Part shown: positions 1-9,229 of the stretch, one piece after another | Layout: each line of letters starts with the position of its first letter | Position numbering within the stretch: the stretch's first letter is position 1 | Assembly (NCBI GenBank): GCA_965217205.1 | Contig: OZ244254.1 | Span: 124,001-188,000, forward strand | Reading direction: 5' to 3' | Source of the DNA: Maricaulis sp947259345 | GTDB lineage: Bacteria > Pseudomonadota > Alphaproteobacteria > Caulobacterales > Maricaulaceae | DNA: 64,000 bases | Notes under the pieces: generated by a model | Database searches by the model: none | Seen by the model: only the letters and a program-made list of their open reading frames with translations | Told to the model about the DNA's origin: nothing | Position numbers and translations under genes: made by a program

Positions 1-1
1 G

Positions 2-1678
2 TCCGACGATGAGCGAACCGGGGAATACACGTTTGAATTCCACCATGTGGACCCGCTGAGCGCGTGGAACTACCAGGAAATTGGTGACTATCTGAATGCC
101 AATGGCTTCGGGGGGCTTCAATGGGACCGGTCGACCGGAGATTCGATCTCGGTCAACATCACCGGGCTCACCTTGGCAGGCCAAACCCTCGCGCGGGCAG
201 CGCTGCAGTTATGGACCGATGTGACCGGCATCACCTTCAATGAAGTTTCGGTCGGTGGCGAAATCACTTTTGATGATGAGGAGGAGGGTGCTTTTGCGGG
301 GCCGGATTCGACCTCAGGCGGCTTTATCACTGCGGCAAGCGTCAATGTCGGGACGGATTGGCTTGATACTTACGGCAGTAACCTCGATGGCTACTCCTTC
401 CAGACCTACATCCACGAAATTGGCCACGCACTCGGTCTGGGCCATGGCGGGCCGTATGATGGCTCCGCCGATTATGCGGTAGACGCGATCTATCTCAATG
501 ACTCCTGGCAAGGCTCGGTGATGTCGTATTTCTCACAGAATGAGAATACCTATGTGAATGCGTCATTCGGCTATGTGATCGGGCCGCAAGTCGCTGACAT
601 CATTGCTGTTCACGATATGTATGGAGCCTCTACCACAACGCGGACGGGCGATACGGTCTATGGCTATAACTCAACGGCCGGGAACACGATTTTCGACGCG
701 ACTGCGTTCTCCAACCCAGTCAGCTTCACCATTTTCGATTCCGGGGGTGAAGACACGATGGACTATTCCGGGTCAGGCGCAGACCAGATCCTTGATCTCC
801 GCGAGCAGGCCTATTCCAGCGTTCAGGGCCGGACCGGCAATGTGGGCATCGCCAAGGGCACGGTGATCGAGAATGCGATCGGCGGCGGCGGTGATGACGT
901 GTTCATCGGCAATGATGCCGACAACACGCTGACCGGCAATGGCGGATCCGATACGTTCTACGCCTCCGGTGGAACCGATGTTTTCGATGGCGGCAGCGGT
1001 AATGATACCGCGGTCTTCTCGGGTGCGGCGGGCGATTACTCGGTCACGACCAACGGTTCCGGCAATACGGTTGTGACCGACAATCGTGCGGGCTCGCCGG
1101 ACGGTGTGGTCGAGCTGATCAGTGTCGAGACAATCACCTATGATGGCTCGTCCAGTCATCCGGAGTATTTCGGTGATCCGGACAATGCGGGACAGGAAGG
1201 TCTCGATACGGACAAGATGCCGGAACTGGCGCCGATCGATCCGCGCTTCGTCTGGAGCGAGGAGGGAGGACGCCCGGAGATGGTCTCGCTCAGCGACGTG
1301 AAGGAGGGCGATCATGGCCCTCATATCTACCCGCATCTGAGTGATGGCGACCTCGCATATCTGGAGTCACTGAGCGGAGATGAGGCCAATACCCGGCTTG
1401 CCTTTGACAAGAATGCCGAGACTGTCCAGGTCATGCGGGAGCTGGTCTTCGACAAGGCCAATGATGTCGACATCACGGAGTCTTGGGAAAAGTCGGGCCC
1501 GGTCATGGAGCCTCTGACTCTGCCGGAAGCAGCTGACTTGGCACTGGCCGCGAGCCTCAACGCGCACGTAGCCGGTTTCGAGTCAGACGGGCCAAGCGAC
1601 GACTTCCTGGATGTGTTCGACGCCCGCGATGCTCAAATGCTGGTTCTGTCCGACGAGGCCGCGGACGGCTGGGCTTAG
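2..1678 (+). CDS. Serralysin-type RTX metalloprotease, 5' end missing
   Basis: Secreted zinc metalloprotease of the M10 serralysin/metzincin type, cut by the left edge of the window: the frame is open from base 2, so the GTG at 47 is probably internal. The zinc-binding motif HEIGHALGLGHGG (HExxHxxGxxH) starts near residue 138 of the visible part, and the Met-turn SVMSY follows about 35 residues later. Glycine/aspartate-rich RTX calcium-binding repeats (GGGGDDVFIGNDADN, GGSGNDTAVF) lie at about bases 880-1010. Roughly 220 residues follow the repeats, longer than the usual serralysin tail and acidic. RTX proteases of this family are normally exported without cleavage by a type I system; no type I genes are seen here. 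Family call is firm; substrate is unknown. Confidence 0.9.
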   Translation, partial: SDDERTGEYTFEFHHVDPLSAWNYQEIGDYLNANGFGGLQWDRSTGDSISVNITGLTLAGQTLARAALQLWTDVTGITFNEVSVGGEITFDDEEEGAFAGPDSTSGGFITAASVNVGTDWLDTYGSNLDGYSFQTYIHEIGHALGLGHGGPYDGSADYAVDAIYLNDSWQGSVMSYFSQNENTYVNASFGYVIGPQVADIIAVHDMYGASTTTRTGDTVYGYNSTAGNTIFDATAFSNPVSFTIFDSGGEDTMDYSGSGADQILDLREQAYSSVQGRTGNVGIAKGTVIENAIGGGGDDVFIGNDADNTLTGNGGSDTFYASGGTDVFDGGSGNDTAVFSGAAGDYSVTTNGSGNTVVTDNRAGSPDGVVELISVETITYDGSSSHPEYFGDPDNAGQEGLDTDKMPELAPIDPRFVWSEEGGRPEMVSLSDVKEGDHGPHIYPHLSDGDLAYLESLSGDEANTRLAFDKNAETVQVMRELVFDKANDVDITESWEKSGPVMEPLTLPEAADLALAASLNAHVAGFESDGPSDDFLDVFDARDAQMLVLSDEAADGWA

Positions 1679-1685
1679 GTTGAAG

Positions 1686-1712
1686 GCGGGGAGGCGCCCT
1701 GGGTCTCCCCGC
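1686..1712 (+). terminator. Possible hairpin terminator after the protease gene
   Basis: An 8-bp perfect stem, GCGGGGAG paired with CTCCCCGC, with an 11-nt loop starts 8 bases after the protease stop codon. No run of T follows, so it may be a 3'-end stabilising stem rather than an intrinsic terminator. Confidence 0.4.
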
Positions 1713-1883
1713 TCGCCTGTCCTGCCAAGTTGTGGAGTTTTCAATGCTTATGGGGGCTGTTGCGCAGCCCCCCATTGGGGCAAAACACCTTCGTTCAAGA
1801 GCATGCTTGGCTTGGCGTATCGGCAGGGTGCGGCCAGAATGAAATGAGCGGCGCTTTACGCGTCGACTTGGGGAGACTGGCGT

Positions 1884-2852
1884 TTGACGAGTCTGGTGAC
1901 AGGAGTGGCGGGCTTTATCGGGTTTCACGCCGCCCGGGCACGGCTGGAGGAGGGCGAGGATATTGTCGGTCTCGACAATATGAACGCCTATTATGACCCG
2001 GCGCTCAAGCAGGCCCGACTTGACCAACTCGCTCGTTATCCCGGCTTTCGTTTCAAGAAGTTGGATCTGGCTGATGATGCCGCGATCACGCGGCTGGTAT
2101 CGGATGTTCGCCCTGAGCGCATTCTTCACCTCGGCGCGCAAGCTGGCGTGCGCTATTCGCTGGATGCGCCTTTTGCCTATGCGCGCTCAAACCTGCTCGG
2201 GCATTTATCGATCCTGGAGGCTGCGCGTGGCCTCGGCGATCGGCTTGAACACCTCGTTTACGCGTCTTCAAGCTCGGTCTATGGCGAACGATCCTCCGTC
2301 CCGTTTCGTGAGACTGATGCCACTGAGACTCCGGCTTCGCTCTATGCCGCGACCAAACGGTCTGACGAGCTCATGAGTGCGGCCTATTGTGGTCTTTATG
2401 ATATTCCGGCCACCGGATTGCGTTTCTTCACCGTGTACGGGCCGTGGGGGCGCCCGGACATGGCGTACTGGCTTTTTGCCGACGCCATGCTGGCGGGGCG
2501 CCCGATCCAGGTCTTCAACAATGGCGATATGGCGCGTGACTTTACCTATATCGACGACATCATCGAGGCCTTGTCCCGTGTGCTTGCCGATTCTCCGGCT
2601 CGTGGACGTCATGCTGTCTACAATATCGGAGGGTCGTCGCCTGTGCAGTTGATGGACATGATTCAATCGCTCGAGCGCCATCTCGGGGTTGAGGCCGAAA
2701 AGGTGATGTGTCCGATGCAGCCGGGTGATGTGACGCGGACCTACGCGGATACCAGCAAGCTTGAATCAGACTATGGGTATACGCCGTCTATCGGTCTGGA
2801 TCAGGGTCTTAAGAAATTTGTGGACTGGTTCCGGGGCTGGCGCCGACCCTGA
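1884..2852 (+). CDS. UDP-glucuronate 4-epimerase (NAD-dependent SDR epimerase)
   Basis: Extended short-chain dehydrogenase, 322 aa. The NAD-binding motif GVAGFIG is at residues 7-13 and the catalytic YAATK (YxxxK) is near residue 155. The segment TGLRFFTVYGPWGRPDMA and the N-terminal NMNAYYDPALK are typical of UDP-GlcA 4-epimerases (LspL/CapI type), which interconvert UDP-glucuronate and UDP-galacturonate in the cytoplasm. Start is TTG, chosen because it puts the Rossmann motif at the usual distance and follows GGGAGA by a few bases; no in-frame ATG fits. With ugd and galU downstream it would complete a route from UDP-glucose to UDP-galacturonate. Other UDP-sugar epimerases are possible. Confidence 0.85.
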   Translation: MTSLVTGVAGFIGFHAARARLEEGEDIVGLDNMNAYYDPALKQARLDQLARYPGFRFKKLDLADDAAITRLVSDVRPERILHLGAQAGVRYSLDAPFAYARSNLLGHLSILEAARGLGDRLEHLVYASSSSVYGERSSVPFRETDATETPASLYAATKRSDELMSAAYCGLYDIPATGLRFFTVYGPWGRPDMAYWLFADAMLAGRPIQVFNNGDMARDFTYIDDIIEALSRVLADSPARGRHAVYNIGGSSPVQLMDMIQSLERHLGVEAEKVMCPMQPGDVTRTYADTSKLESDYGYTPSIGLDQGLKKFVDWFRGWRRP

Positions 2853-2893
2853 CCTGTGGTCCTGGTTGGATCGCGATGATCGGGTTTTCTTGG

Positions 2894-3787
2894 TCAGTGC
2901 GCATCCAGATGTTCGCGCACCGCGTCCGCCAGCCCGACATTGAAATCTGCAGGCGGGCAGCCGAAGGCGGCAGCAAGGCGACTCGAGTTGAGGGCAGACC
3001 AGGCGGGGCGCTCCGCGTCCGTCGGGTAGTTTGAACCGGGGATGGGGCGAATGGCGCATCCGGTCAGGCCGGCGGTGGCGAGGATACGCTCGGCGAACCC
3101 GGCCCAGCTCATCACCGTGTCGCCTCCGAAATGGTAGAGCCCCCAGGGCGCCGAATCGTCCTGCGCGCGGCCCGACATCGTGAGCAGTGCTGATGCCAGC
3201 GCCGCCGCGGGCGTTGGCGTTCCGATCTGATCTTCGACGACTGAAATCTCCCGGCGCTCGCGCGCGAGCCGGATCATGGTTGTCATGAAATTCGGGGGCG
3301 TTGCGGAGAAGAGCCAGGATGTCCGCACGATCAGGTGTTTCTCGCAGCTATTTGCGACAGCGGCCTCGCCGGCCAATTTGGTGCGCCCGTAGACGGAGCG
3401 CGGCTGGGTGGGGTCATCCTCAACCCAGGCGCCGCGCTTGGCGCCGGAGAAAACGTAGTCGGTGGACACATGGATCAGCGGCAGATCGGCCTTCGCGCAA
3501 GCTGCGGCGATCATGGCTGGCGCTTCGGCATTGATCCGGTGCGCCTGTTCGGCTTGGCTTTCCGCCGCGTCCACCGCGGTGAAGGCAGCCGCATTGATGA
3601 TAATGTCGGGACGATCAGGGGCCTGAAGCCGACCGCGAAGCCATGACCGGGTTCCGGCGATATCGCCCAGATCAAGCATCGGGCGTCCGACAGGCTCGAT
3701 CTCGACATTGCGGGTTTCTGCCGCCCGGACCAGCGCGCGGGCGAGCTGGCCCGACCGCCCGATTATCAGGACCCGGCAAGCGGTCAT
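2894..3787 (-). CDS. rmlD: dTDP-4-dehydrorhamnose reductase
   Basis: Last step of dTDP-L-rhamnose synthesis, reducing dTDP-4-keto-L-rhamnose with NAD(P)H. Protein of 297 aa with N-terminal GRSGQLARAL (residues 10-19, nucleotide binding), INAAAFTAVDAAE, the STDYVFSG motif and YGRTK (YxxxK catalytic pair), all typical of RmlD. It is the last gene of the minus-strand order rmlC-rmlB-rmlD and overlaps the end of rmlB by 4 bp (ATGA), so the two are probably translationally coupled. Length is normal for the family. Confidence 0.95.
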   Translation of the reverse strand: MTACRVLIIGRSGQLARALVRAAETRNVEIEPVGRPMLDLGDIAGTRSWLRGRLQAPDRPDIIINAAAFTAVDAAESQAEQAHRINAEAPAMIAAACAKADLPLIHVSTDYVFSGAKRGAWVEDDPTQPRSVYGRTKLAGEAAVANSCEKHLIVRTSWLFSATPPNFMTTMIRLARERREISVVEDQIGTPTPAAALASALLTMSGRAQDDSAPWGLYHFGGDTVMSWAGFAERILATAGLTGCAIRPIPGSNYPTDAERPAWSALNSSRLAAAFGCPPADFNVGLADAVREHLDAH

Positions 3788-4842
3788 GTTCCCGAAAGCC
3801 CCAATCGCGGCGTGTGTGCGCCACCGAAAGCCTGCTGCAGGGCATGCTCACACCATTCATGGTGGTCGACATACCAGCGGACAGTGTCACGGATTCCGTC
3901 CTCCAGGCGAACCGAGGGGCGCCAGCCTAGTTCCGACTCGATCTTGCCGGCATCAATGGCATAGCGTGCATCATGCCCGGGTCGGTCCTGGACGAAACTG
4001 ATCAGGCGGCTGTGCGGCGCCTGGTCCGGTCGCAATTGATCAAGCTCGGCACAAATCCGGGTCACCAGGTCGATATTCCGCAATTCCGCATTGCCACCGA
4101 TATTGTAGGTTTCTCCCAGTCGACCCTGCTCAAGGAGCGTCAGGAGCGCGTCGGCATGGTCGGTGACATGCAACCAGTCACGGACATTCTCGCCCCGGCC
4201 GTAAATCGGAATCGGTTTGCCGGCGAGGGCATTCAGAATGGCAACGGGGATCAGTTTTTCGGGGAATTGATACGGACCGTAATTGTTTGAACAGTTCGAA
4301 ATCAGAGCCGGGAAACCATAAGTACGACTCCAGGCACGCACCATCATGTCAGACGCGGCCTTGCTGGCCGCATACGGGGAATTGGGCTGGTAGGGGCTGG
4401 TTTCAGTAAATGCACCGGTCGGCCCCAATGAGCCATAAACCTCATCGGTCGAGATATGGAGGAAGCGGAAATTCGTCCGGCGGGATTGCGACGCCTGTGA
4501 CAGATAGGACCGACAGGCCTGCATCAGCTTCACGGTGCCGGTGACATTGGTTTCGACAAAGGCCATCGGACCGTCGATGGAGCGATCGACATGGGATTCA
4601 GCTGCGAGATGCAGGACGGCATCGGGCTCGTGGGTAGCGAAAATCCGGTCCAGGACCCGATCATCGCGAATATCGGCTTTCTCAAAGGCGTAGAGCCGAT
4701 TGTCGGCCATGTCTGCCAGATTGTCCGGATTGGCGGCATAGGTCATGGCATCGAGATTGACGACCGAATGCCCGCGTCCGATGGCCTCGCGGACGACCGT
4801 GGATCCGATAAAGCCGTATCCACCCGTGATCAGTAGCTTCAT
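3784..4842 (-). CDS. rmlB: dTDP-glucose 4,6-dehydratase
   Basis: Second step of the dTDP-rhamnose pathway: dTDP-glucose to dTDP-4-keto-6-deoxyglucose. About 352 aa, with GGYGFIG at residues 7-13 (NAD binding), LHLAAESHVDRSI, the diagnostic HISTDEVYGSLG motif carrying the Thr-Asp-Glu active-site residues, and YAASK (YxxxK). I chose the ATG at 4842 because AGGTGG, which overlaps the rmlC stop, lies 8 bases before it; an in-frame GTG at 4854 is the alternative. It sits directly downstream of rmlC and overlaps rmlD by 4 bp. Confidence 0.96.
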   Translation of the reverse strand: MKLLITGGYGFIGSTVVREAIGRGHSVVNLDAMTYAANPDNLADMADNRLYAFEKADIRDDRVLDRIFATHEPDAVLHLAAESHVDRSIDGPMAFVETNVTGTVKLMQACRSYLSQASQSRRTNFRFLHISTDEVYGSLGPTGAFTETSPYQPNSPYAASKAASDMMVRAWSRTYGFPALISNCSNNYGPYQFPEKLIPVAILNALAGKPIPIYGRGENVRDWLHVTDHADALLTLLEQGRLGETYNIGGNAELRNIDLVTRICAELDQLRPDQAPHSRLISFVQDRPGHDARYAIDAGKIESELGWRPSVRLEDGIRDTVRWYVDHHEWCEHALQQAFGGAHTPRLGLSGT

Positions 4843-4854
4843 CGCTTTGTCCAC

Positions 4855-5436
4855 CTAGCCTGCATCATATCTGAAGGGCGTATCGAACTCGGTCCAGCTG
4901 ACCGCTTCCCTGTCCTTGCGCGACAGGACGGGTTCGGTCGTTCCCAGCCCCCAGTCAATGCCCAGCGCCGGATCATTCCAAGAGACTGAACGGTCCGATC
5001 CCGGTGCATAGGCGTTGTCGACTTTGTACAGCACGACCGTATCCGGTTCACGCGTGATGAAACCATGCAGGAAGCCGCGAGGCACGAAAACCTGCAATCC
5101 GGTCTCGGCATCCAGATCGCGGGCGAGGTGCTGCCCGAATGTCGGCGATCCTCGGCGTGCATCGACCAGCACGTCCGTGATGCGACCGTTCAGGACGCGG
5201 ACGAGCTTGGCCTGATCGTATGGCGGCATCTGGCAGTGCAGGCCGCGCAGCGTATTGACCTCGCGCGAAAGGGACTGGTTGTCCTGACAGAAATCCGCCT
5301 CGATACCACCCGCCTTGAGTTGATCACGGTTGAACGGAACAGCGAAATATCCGCGATGATCACCGAAGCGTGGGGGTTTGATGAGGCGGGCGTCTGTCAG
5401 CGACAGCGGCGATATCTCAAAATCCGTTTCGGCCAT
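4855..5436 (-). CDS. rmlC: dTDP-4-dehydrorhamnose 3,5-epimerase
   Basis: Third enzyme of dTDP-rhamnose synthesis, epimerising C3 and C5 of the 4-keto sugar. Cupin-fold protein of 193 aa. FGDHRGYFAVPFNRD (residues 24-38) and TLRGLHCQ with the catalytic His67 are family hallmarks, followed by GRITDVLVDARRGSPTFGQ and FVPRGFLHGF. First gene of the minus-strand rml operon; rmlB follows without a gap. rmlA is on the other strand upstream, so the four-gene pathway is split around a divergent control region. Confidence 0.96.
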   Translation of the reverse strand: MAETDFEISPLSLTDARLIKPPRFGDHRGYFAVPFNRDQLKAGGIEADFCQDNQSLSREVNTLRGLHCQMPPYDQAKLVRVLNGRITDVLVDARRGSPTFGQHLARDLDAETGLQVFVPRGFLHGFITREPDTVVLYKVDNAYAPGSDRSVSWNDPALGIDWGLGTTEPVLSRKDREAVSWTEFDTPFRYDAG

Positions 5437-5810
5437 CCCTGTCCCTCACTGTATCCCGGAGGGCGCGTCTACCTGCCTTGCGACCGATCCGGTTGACGGG
5501 CTTCCGCCTTTGTGGAGCTTCTACCGTGATGCTCAAGAGAGACACAAGCGCGAAACCCGCTGCCAGGTGAGAGCGCGGATGGATGGCTACGATCCCGGAA
5601 TGGCTTCGGTAGCAGTGTAATTGAGCGAGCTCCGACCATTGATACGGCCGTTGCGATCCATCAGGTTGTCTCGGCCGGCTGGCGGGCGGCCTGTCAGCGC
5701 GGCGGGCGGGCCGGAGCTTCAAGCAGTTCAGGTGAATTGTTACGGGTGCACGGATGTTGCATAGGAGCTAGAGTTTTGGCGCAGAAAAAATCGCAAGTGG
5801 AGTCGGGATC
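5437..5810. other. Divergent intergenic region between rmlC and rmlA
   Basis: A 374-base stretch without a credible gene; the open frames across it are short and lack family features. It must carry the promoters for rmlC-B-D (leftward) and rmlA (rightward). The 100 bases before rmlA are noticeably more AT-rich, as expected for a promoter. I see no clean -35/-10 pair, riboswitch or strong hairpin. Confidence 0.6.
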
Positions 5811-6683
5811 TTGAAGGGCATTATTCTCGCTGGTGGCAGCGGATCACGGCTTGCACCCCTGACGAACTGCACGTCGAAACAGCTCCTGCCTGTCTATGAC
5901 AAGCCGATGATCTTCTATCCGCTTTCGAGCCTCATGCTGGCCGGGATTCAGGATGTTCTGATCATCACCACTCCTCATGATCAGGATCGGTTCCAGCATT
6001 TGCTGGGCGATGGCTCACAGATCGGCATGCGCTTGTCTTATATGATCCAGCCAGAGCCGAAAGGGATCGCACAGGCCCTCATTCTGGGTGCCGAATTCAT
6101 CGGCGATGACAGTGTGGCGCTGATCCTTGGCGACAATCTGTTTTACGGCAATGGCCTGTCTGAAATCCTGATGAACGCGGTCAGCCATGCCAGTAATGGT
6201 GCGACCATTTTCAGCTATCACGTCACGAATGCAAAGCGTTATGGCGTTGTGACGGTGGATGACGAAGGTCGCGCGACCAGCATCGAGGAAAAGCCGGCTG
6301 CGCCGAAATCAAATCTCGCCGTCACCGGGCTCTATATCTACGACAATGATGTGATCGAGATTGCCTCCCGCATCACGCCGTCGGCACGCGGTGAATTGGA
6401 GATTACCGACGTCAATCGCGCCTATCTCGACAAGGGTCTCCTGCGCGTGGAGACCCTGGGGCGTGGCATTGCCTGGCTCGATACGGGTACGCCGCAGGCC
6501 TTGCTTGAGGCGTCGGAATTCGTGCGCTCCCTGGAGCGCCGCCTAGGCTTGCAAATCGCCTGCCTGGAAGAGATTGCCTATCGCAAAGGGTGGATCGACC
6601 AAGCGTGTCTGATGCGCGCATCAACGCGATATGCCAATTCCGACTATGGCAAGTATCTGGGCAACCTGGCGCGGGCGAACTAG
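5811..6683 (+). CDS. rmlA: Glucose-1-phosphate thymidylyltransferase
   Basis: First step of dTDP-rhamnose synthesis: glucose-1-phosphate plus dTTP gives dTDP-glucose. 290 aa. The N-terminal LAGGSGSRLAPLT nucleotidyltransferase signature, SKQLLPVYDKPM and the metal-binding region LILGDNLFYGNGL are all present, followed by GVVTVDDEGRATSIEEKP and WLDTGTPQALLEAS. Start is TTG, preceded by GGAGTCGGG at good spacing; the signature then begins at residue 6, as in other RmlA proteins. It faces galU at its 3' end, about 60 bp away. Confidence 0.96.
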   Translation: MKGIILAGGSGSRLAPLTNCTSKQLLPVYDKPMIFYPLSSLMLAGIQDVLIITTPHDQDRFQHLLGDGSQIGMRLSYMIQPEPKGIAQALILGAEFIGDDSVALILGDNLFYGNGLSEILMNAVSHASNGATIFSYHVTNAKRYGVVTVDDEGRATSIEEKPAAPKSNLAVTGLYIYDNDVIEIASRITPSARGELEITDVNRAYLDKGLLRVETLGRGIAWLDTGTPQALLEASEFVRSLERRLGLQIACLEEIAYRKGWIDQACLMRASTRYANSDYGKYLGNLARAN

Positions 6684-6744
6684 CGAACGCAGCAAATCAG
6701 AGCGCCCGCGTTCAGCGCCGCGTGGAACATGCCCTGGATTGGTC

Positions 6745-7623
6745 TCAACCGGCCGCGTCGAGGACGGCCTGCGCTACGGCACGCGCCTCATCGCCCAGCG
6801 CACCATCCTTCAGCGCATAGGCGAGGCTGGCCCGCAGATACCCCAGCTTGCTTCCGCAATCATACGACACGCCGTCATATTCAACGGCGTGAAAGTCCTG
6901 GGTTTGCATCAGTCGAGCCATGGCATCGGTGAGCTGGATTTCGCCTCCGGCACCGGCCGCCTGATCCGCAAGATACTCGAATATCTTGCCTTGGAGGATG
7001 TAGCGTCCAGTGATGGCGAGATTGGACGGCGCCTTGCCGACCGGTGGTTTTTCGACCATGCCATTCATGCGCAGGCGATTGCCGTCCCGCGAGGCGGGGT
7101 CGATCACGCCATACTTGTCGACCTCGCTTTCCGGTACCGCCTCCACGGCAATGATATTGCCGCCGGTTTCCATATAGGTTTCGACCATTTGGGCGAGGCA
7201 GCTTGGACGGGCCTGCACCAGCACATCGGGCAAGAGGATTGCGAAGGGCTCGTCGCCGATGATCTCGCGTGCGCACCAGATCGCATGCCCCAGCCCCAGC
7301 GGCGCCTGCTGGCGCACGAAGCTCATGGAACCGGGAACTGGCTTGGTGCAGGCGACTTCCTCCAGGATAGCCGTCTTCTTCTTGGCTTCGAGTGTCGCTT
7401 CGAGTTCGAAGGCAGTGTCGAAATAGTCTTCGATGGCACCTTTGTTCCGGCCCGTAACGAAAACAAAATGCTCGATGCCGGCAGCCCGCGCCTCATCGAC
7501 GACATACTGGATGGCCGGCCGGTCGAAGACTGGCAGCATTTCTTTCGGAATCACCTTGGTAGCTGGCAACACACGTGTCCCCAACCCCGCCACCGGCAGC
7601 ACGGCTTTCCGAATTGCCTTCAT
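6745..7623 (-). CDS. galU: UTP-glucose-1-phosphate uridylyltransferase
   Basis: Makes UDP-glucose from UTP and glucose-1-phosphate. 292 aa. N-terminal AVLPVAGLGTRVLPATK and IPKEMLPVFDRPAIQYVVDE are GalU hallmarks, followed by QQAPLGLGHAIWCARE, FAILLPDV and GEIQLTDAM. UDP-glucose made here is the substrate of ugd at 9230 and galE at 44927, and supports the glucosyl transfer proposed for the gtr cassette. Divergent from glmM, with about 130 bp between them. Confidence 0.95.
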   Translation of the reverse strand: MKAIRKAVLPVAGLGTRVLPATKVIPKEMLPVFDRPAIQYVVDEARAAGIEHFVFVTGRNKGAIEDYFDTAFELEATLEAKKKTAILEEVACTKPVPGSMSFVRQQAPLGLGHAIWCAREIIGDEPFAILLPDVLVQARPSCLAQMVETYMETGGNIIAVEAVPESEVDKYGVIDPASRDGNRLRMNGMVEKPPVGKAPSNLAITGRYILQGKIFEYLADQAAGAGGEIQLTDAMARLMQTQDFHAVEYDGVSYDCGSKLGYLRASLAYALKDGALGDEARAVAQAVLDAAG

Positions 7624-7751
7624 CTCTTATCCCCTTGATGAATCAGCTCATCGGGTAGCGTATTGGGATTGCAGCGTCCAGTACAACGATTCACTTCGCG
7701 TAAGGCAGCATCTCTTATATAGGACGAAGCAAGACCGACGGGGATGAGGCC

Positions 7752-9101
7752 ATGGGAAAGAAGTATTTCGGCACGGATGGCGTGCGCGGGCAGACCAATG
7801 CATTTCCAATGACCGCCGAGACCGCGCTGCGTCTCGGCATGGCAGCCGGACGCCATTTTGTACGCCATTCCGGTCGTCATTCGGTTGTCATCGGCAAGGA
7901 CACGCGCCTCTCCGGCTATATGATCGAGTCGGCGCTTGTGGCTGGCTTTACCTCGGTTGGCATGGATGTGTTCCAGTTCGGTCCCTTGCCCACGCCAGCG
8001 GTCGCGCTGATGACACGGTCTTTGCGAGCGGACCTCGGTGTGATGATCACGGCCTCGCACAATCCCTATCATGATAACGGGATCAAGCTCTTCGGTCCCG
8101 ATGGGAGAAAATTGGATGACCGCACCGAGCTGCGGATCGAGGATCTGATGGATGGGTCCCTGTCCGAAGAGCTGGCTTCCCCGTCGGACCTCGGCCGGGC
8201 CAAACGTGTGGATGACGCCCAGGCTCGCTATGTCGAGATCGTCAAGTCTTCCTTCCCTCGAACACAGAGCCTGTCCAATCTTCGCCTGGTGGTCGATTGC
8301 GCCAACGGGGCAGGTTACAAGGTCGCTCCGACCGCATTGTGGGAATTGGGCGCTGACGTCATCCCGATCGGGGTCGAGCCCAACGGATTCAATGTCAACG
8401 AGGAGTGCGGCTCCACATCGCCTGCGCGCCTGTCAAAAGAGGTCGTCAAATTCCGTGCCGATCTTGGCATTGCACTGGATGGTGACGGCGATCGTGTCCT
8501 TCTGTGTGACGAAAAAGGGCGGGTCATTGACGGCGATCAGATCCTCGCACTATTGGCCGGGCACTGGCAGGATGTGGGTGAATTGCGCCATCCGGCCATC
8601 GTCGCGACTGTGATGTCCAATCTGGGGCTGGAACAATATCTCTCCCAGCGCGGTATCCGCCTCGAGCGAACTCAGGTCGGCGATCGCTATGTTTCTGAAC
8701 GCATGCGGGAAACCGGCATCAATCTGGGAGGCGAAGCCTCCGGTCACATCGTGATGCCGGACTACTCACCCACAGGCGATGGTTTGATCGCGGCCCTCCA
8801 GGTTTTGCGGGTCCTCGGCGAAAGCGGAAAGCGCGCGAGTGAATTGTTGAACGTGTTCAAGCCCGCCCCGCAATTATTGCAGAATGTCCGGGTTGAAAAA
8901 GGCAAGGCGCCGCTCGAGACAGAGAGTGTCAAGGCTGCGATTGCGGCAGCGGAAGAGAAAATGGGCGACGCCGGGCGTCTGCTCGTCAGGGCCTCAGGCA
9001 CGGAACCGGTTGTCCGCGTCATGGCGGAAGGCGATCCCAAGCTCATCCGGGTTGTCGTGGAGCAAGTCTGTGCGGCAATCGAAACTGCTGCCCGCAGCTG
9101 A
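7752..9101 (+). CDS. glmM: Phosphoglucosamine mutase
   Basis: Interconverts glucosamine-6-phosphate and glucosamine-1-phosphate on the route to UDP-GlcNAc, for peptidoglycan and lipopolysaccharide. 449 aa alpha-D-phosphohexomutase: KYFGTDGVRG at the N-terminus, active-site phosphoserine in TASHNPYHDNG (Ser102), metal-binding DGDGDR near residue 240, GEASGHIV and the C-terminal phosphate-binding RASGTEPVVRVM. Good distance from the divergent galU for a promoter. In many alphaproteobacteria glmM follows folP/ftsH; here it sits in a sugar-nucleotide cluster with glmS five kilobases downstream. Confidence 0.96.
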   Translation: MGKKYFGTDGVRGQTNAFPMTAETALRLGMAAGRHFVRHSGRHSVVIGKDTRLSGYMIESALVAGFTSVGMDVFQFGPLPTPAVALMTRSLRADLGVMITASHNPYHDNGIKLFGPDGRKLDDRTELRIEDLMDGSLSEELASPSDLGRAKRVDDAQARYVEIVKSSFPRTQSLSNLRLVVDCANGAGYKVAPTALWELGADVIPIGVEPNGFNVNEECGSTSPARLSKEVVKFRADLGIALDGDGDRVLLCDEKGRVIDGDQILALLAGHWQDVGELRHPAIVATVMSNLGLEQYLSQRGIRLERTQVGDRYVSERMRETGINLGGEASGHIVMPDYSPTGDGLIAALQVLRVLGESGKRASELLNVFKPAPQLLQNVRVEKGKAPLETESVKAAIAAAEEKMGDAGRLLVRASGTEPVVRVMAEGDPKLIRVVVEQVCAAIETAARS

Positions 9102-9229
9102 TCCGTCATTCGCCGACTTGAGGCCTCCCGTGCGTGCCCGAACAGTGAAGTGTGGTCGCGGCAATCTCTCCTTGCGCCATGAGGCCCTGTCAGCGATACC
9201 GTCCCGGACCAGAACGGGAGTGAAAAGTC

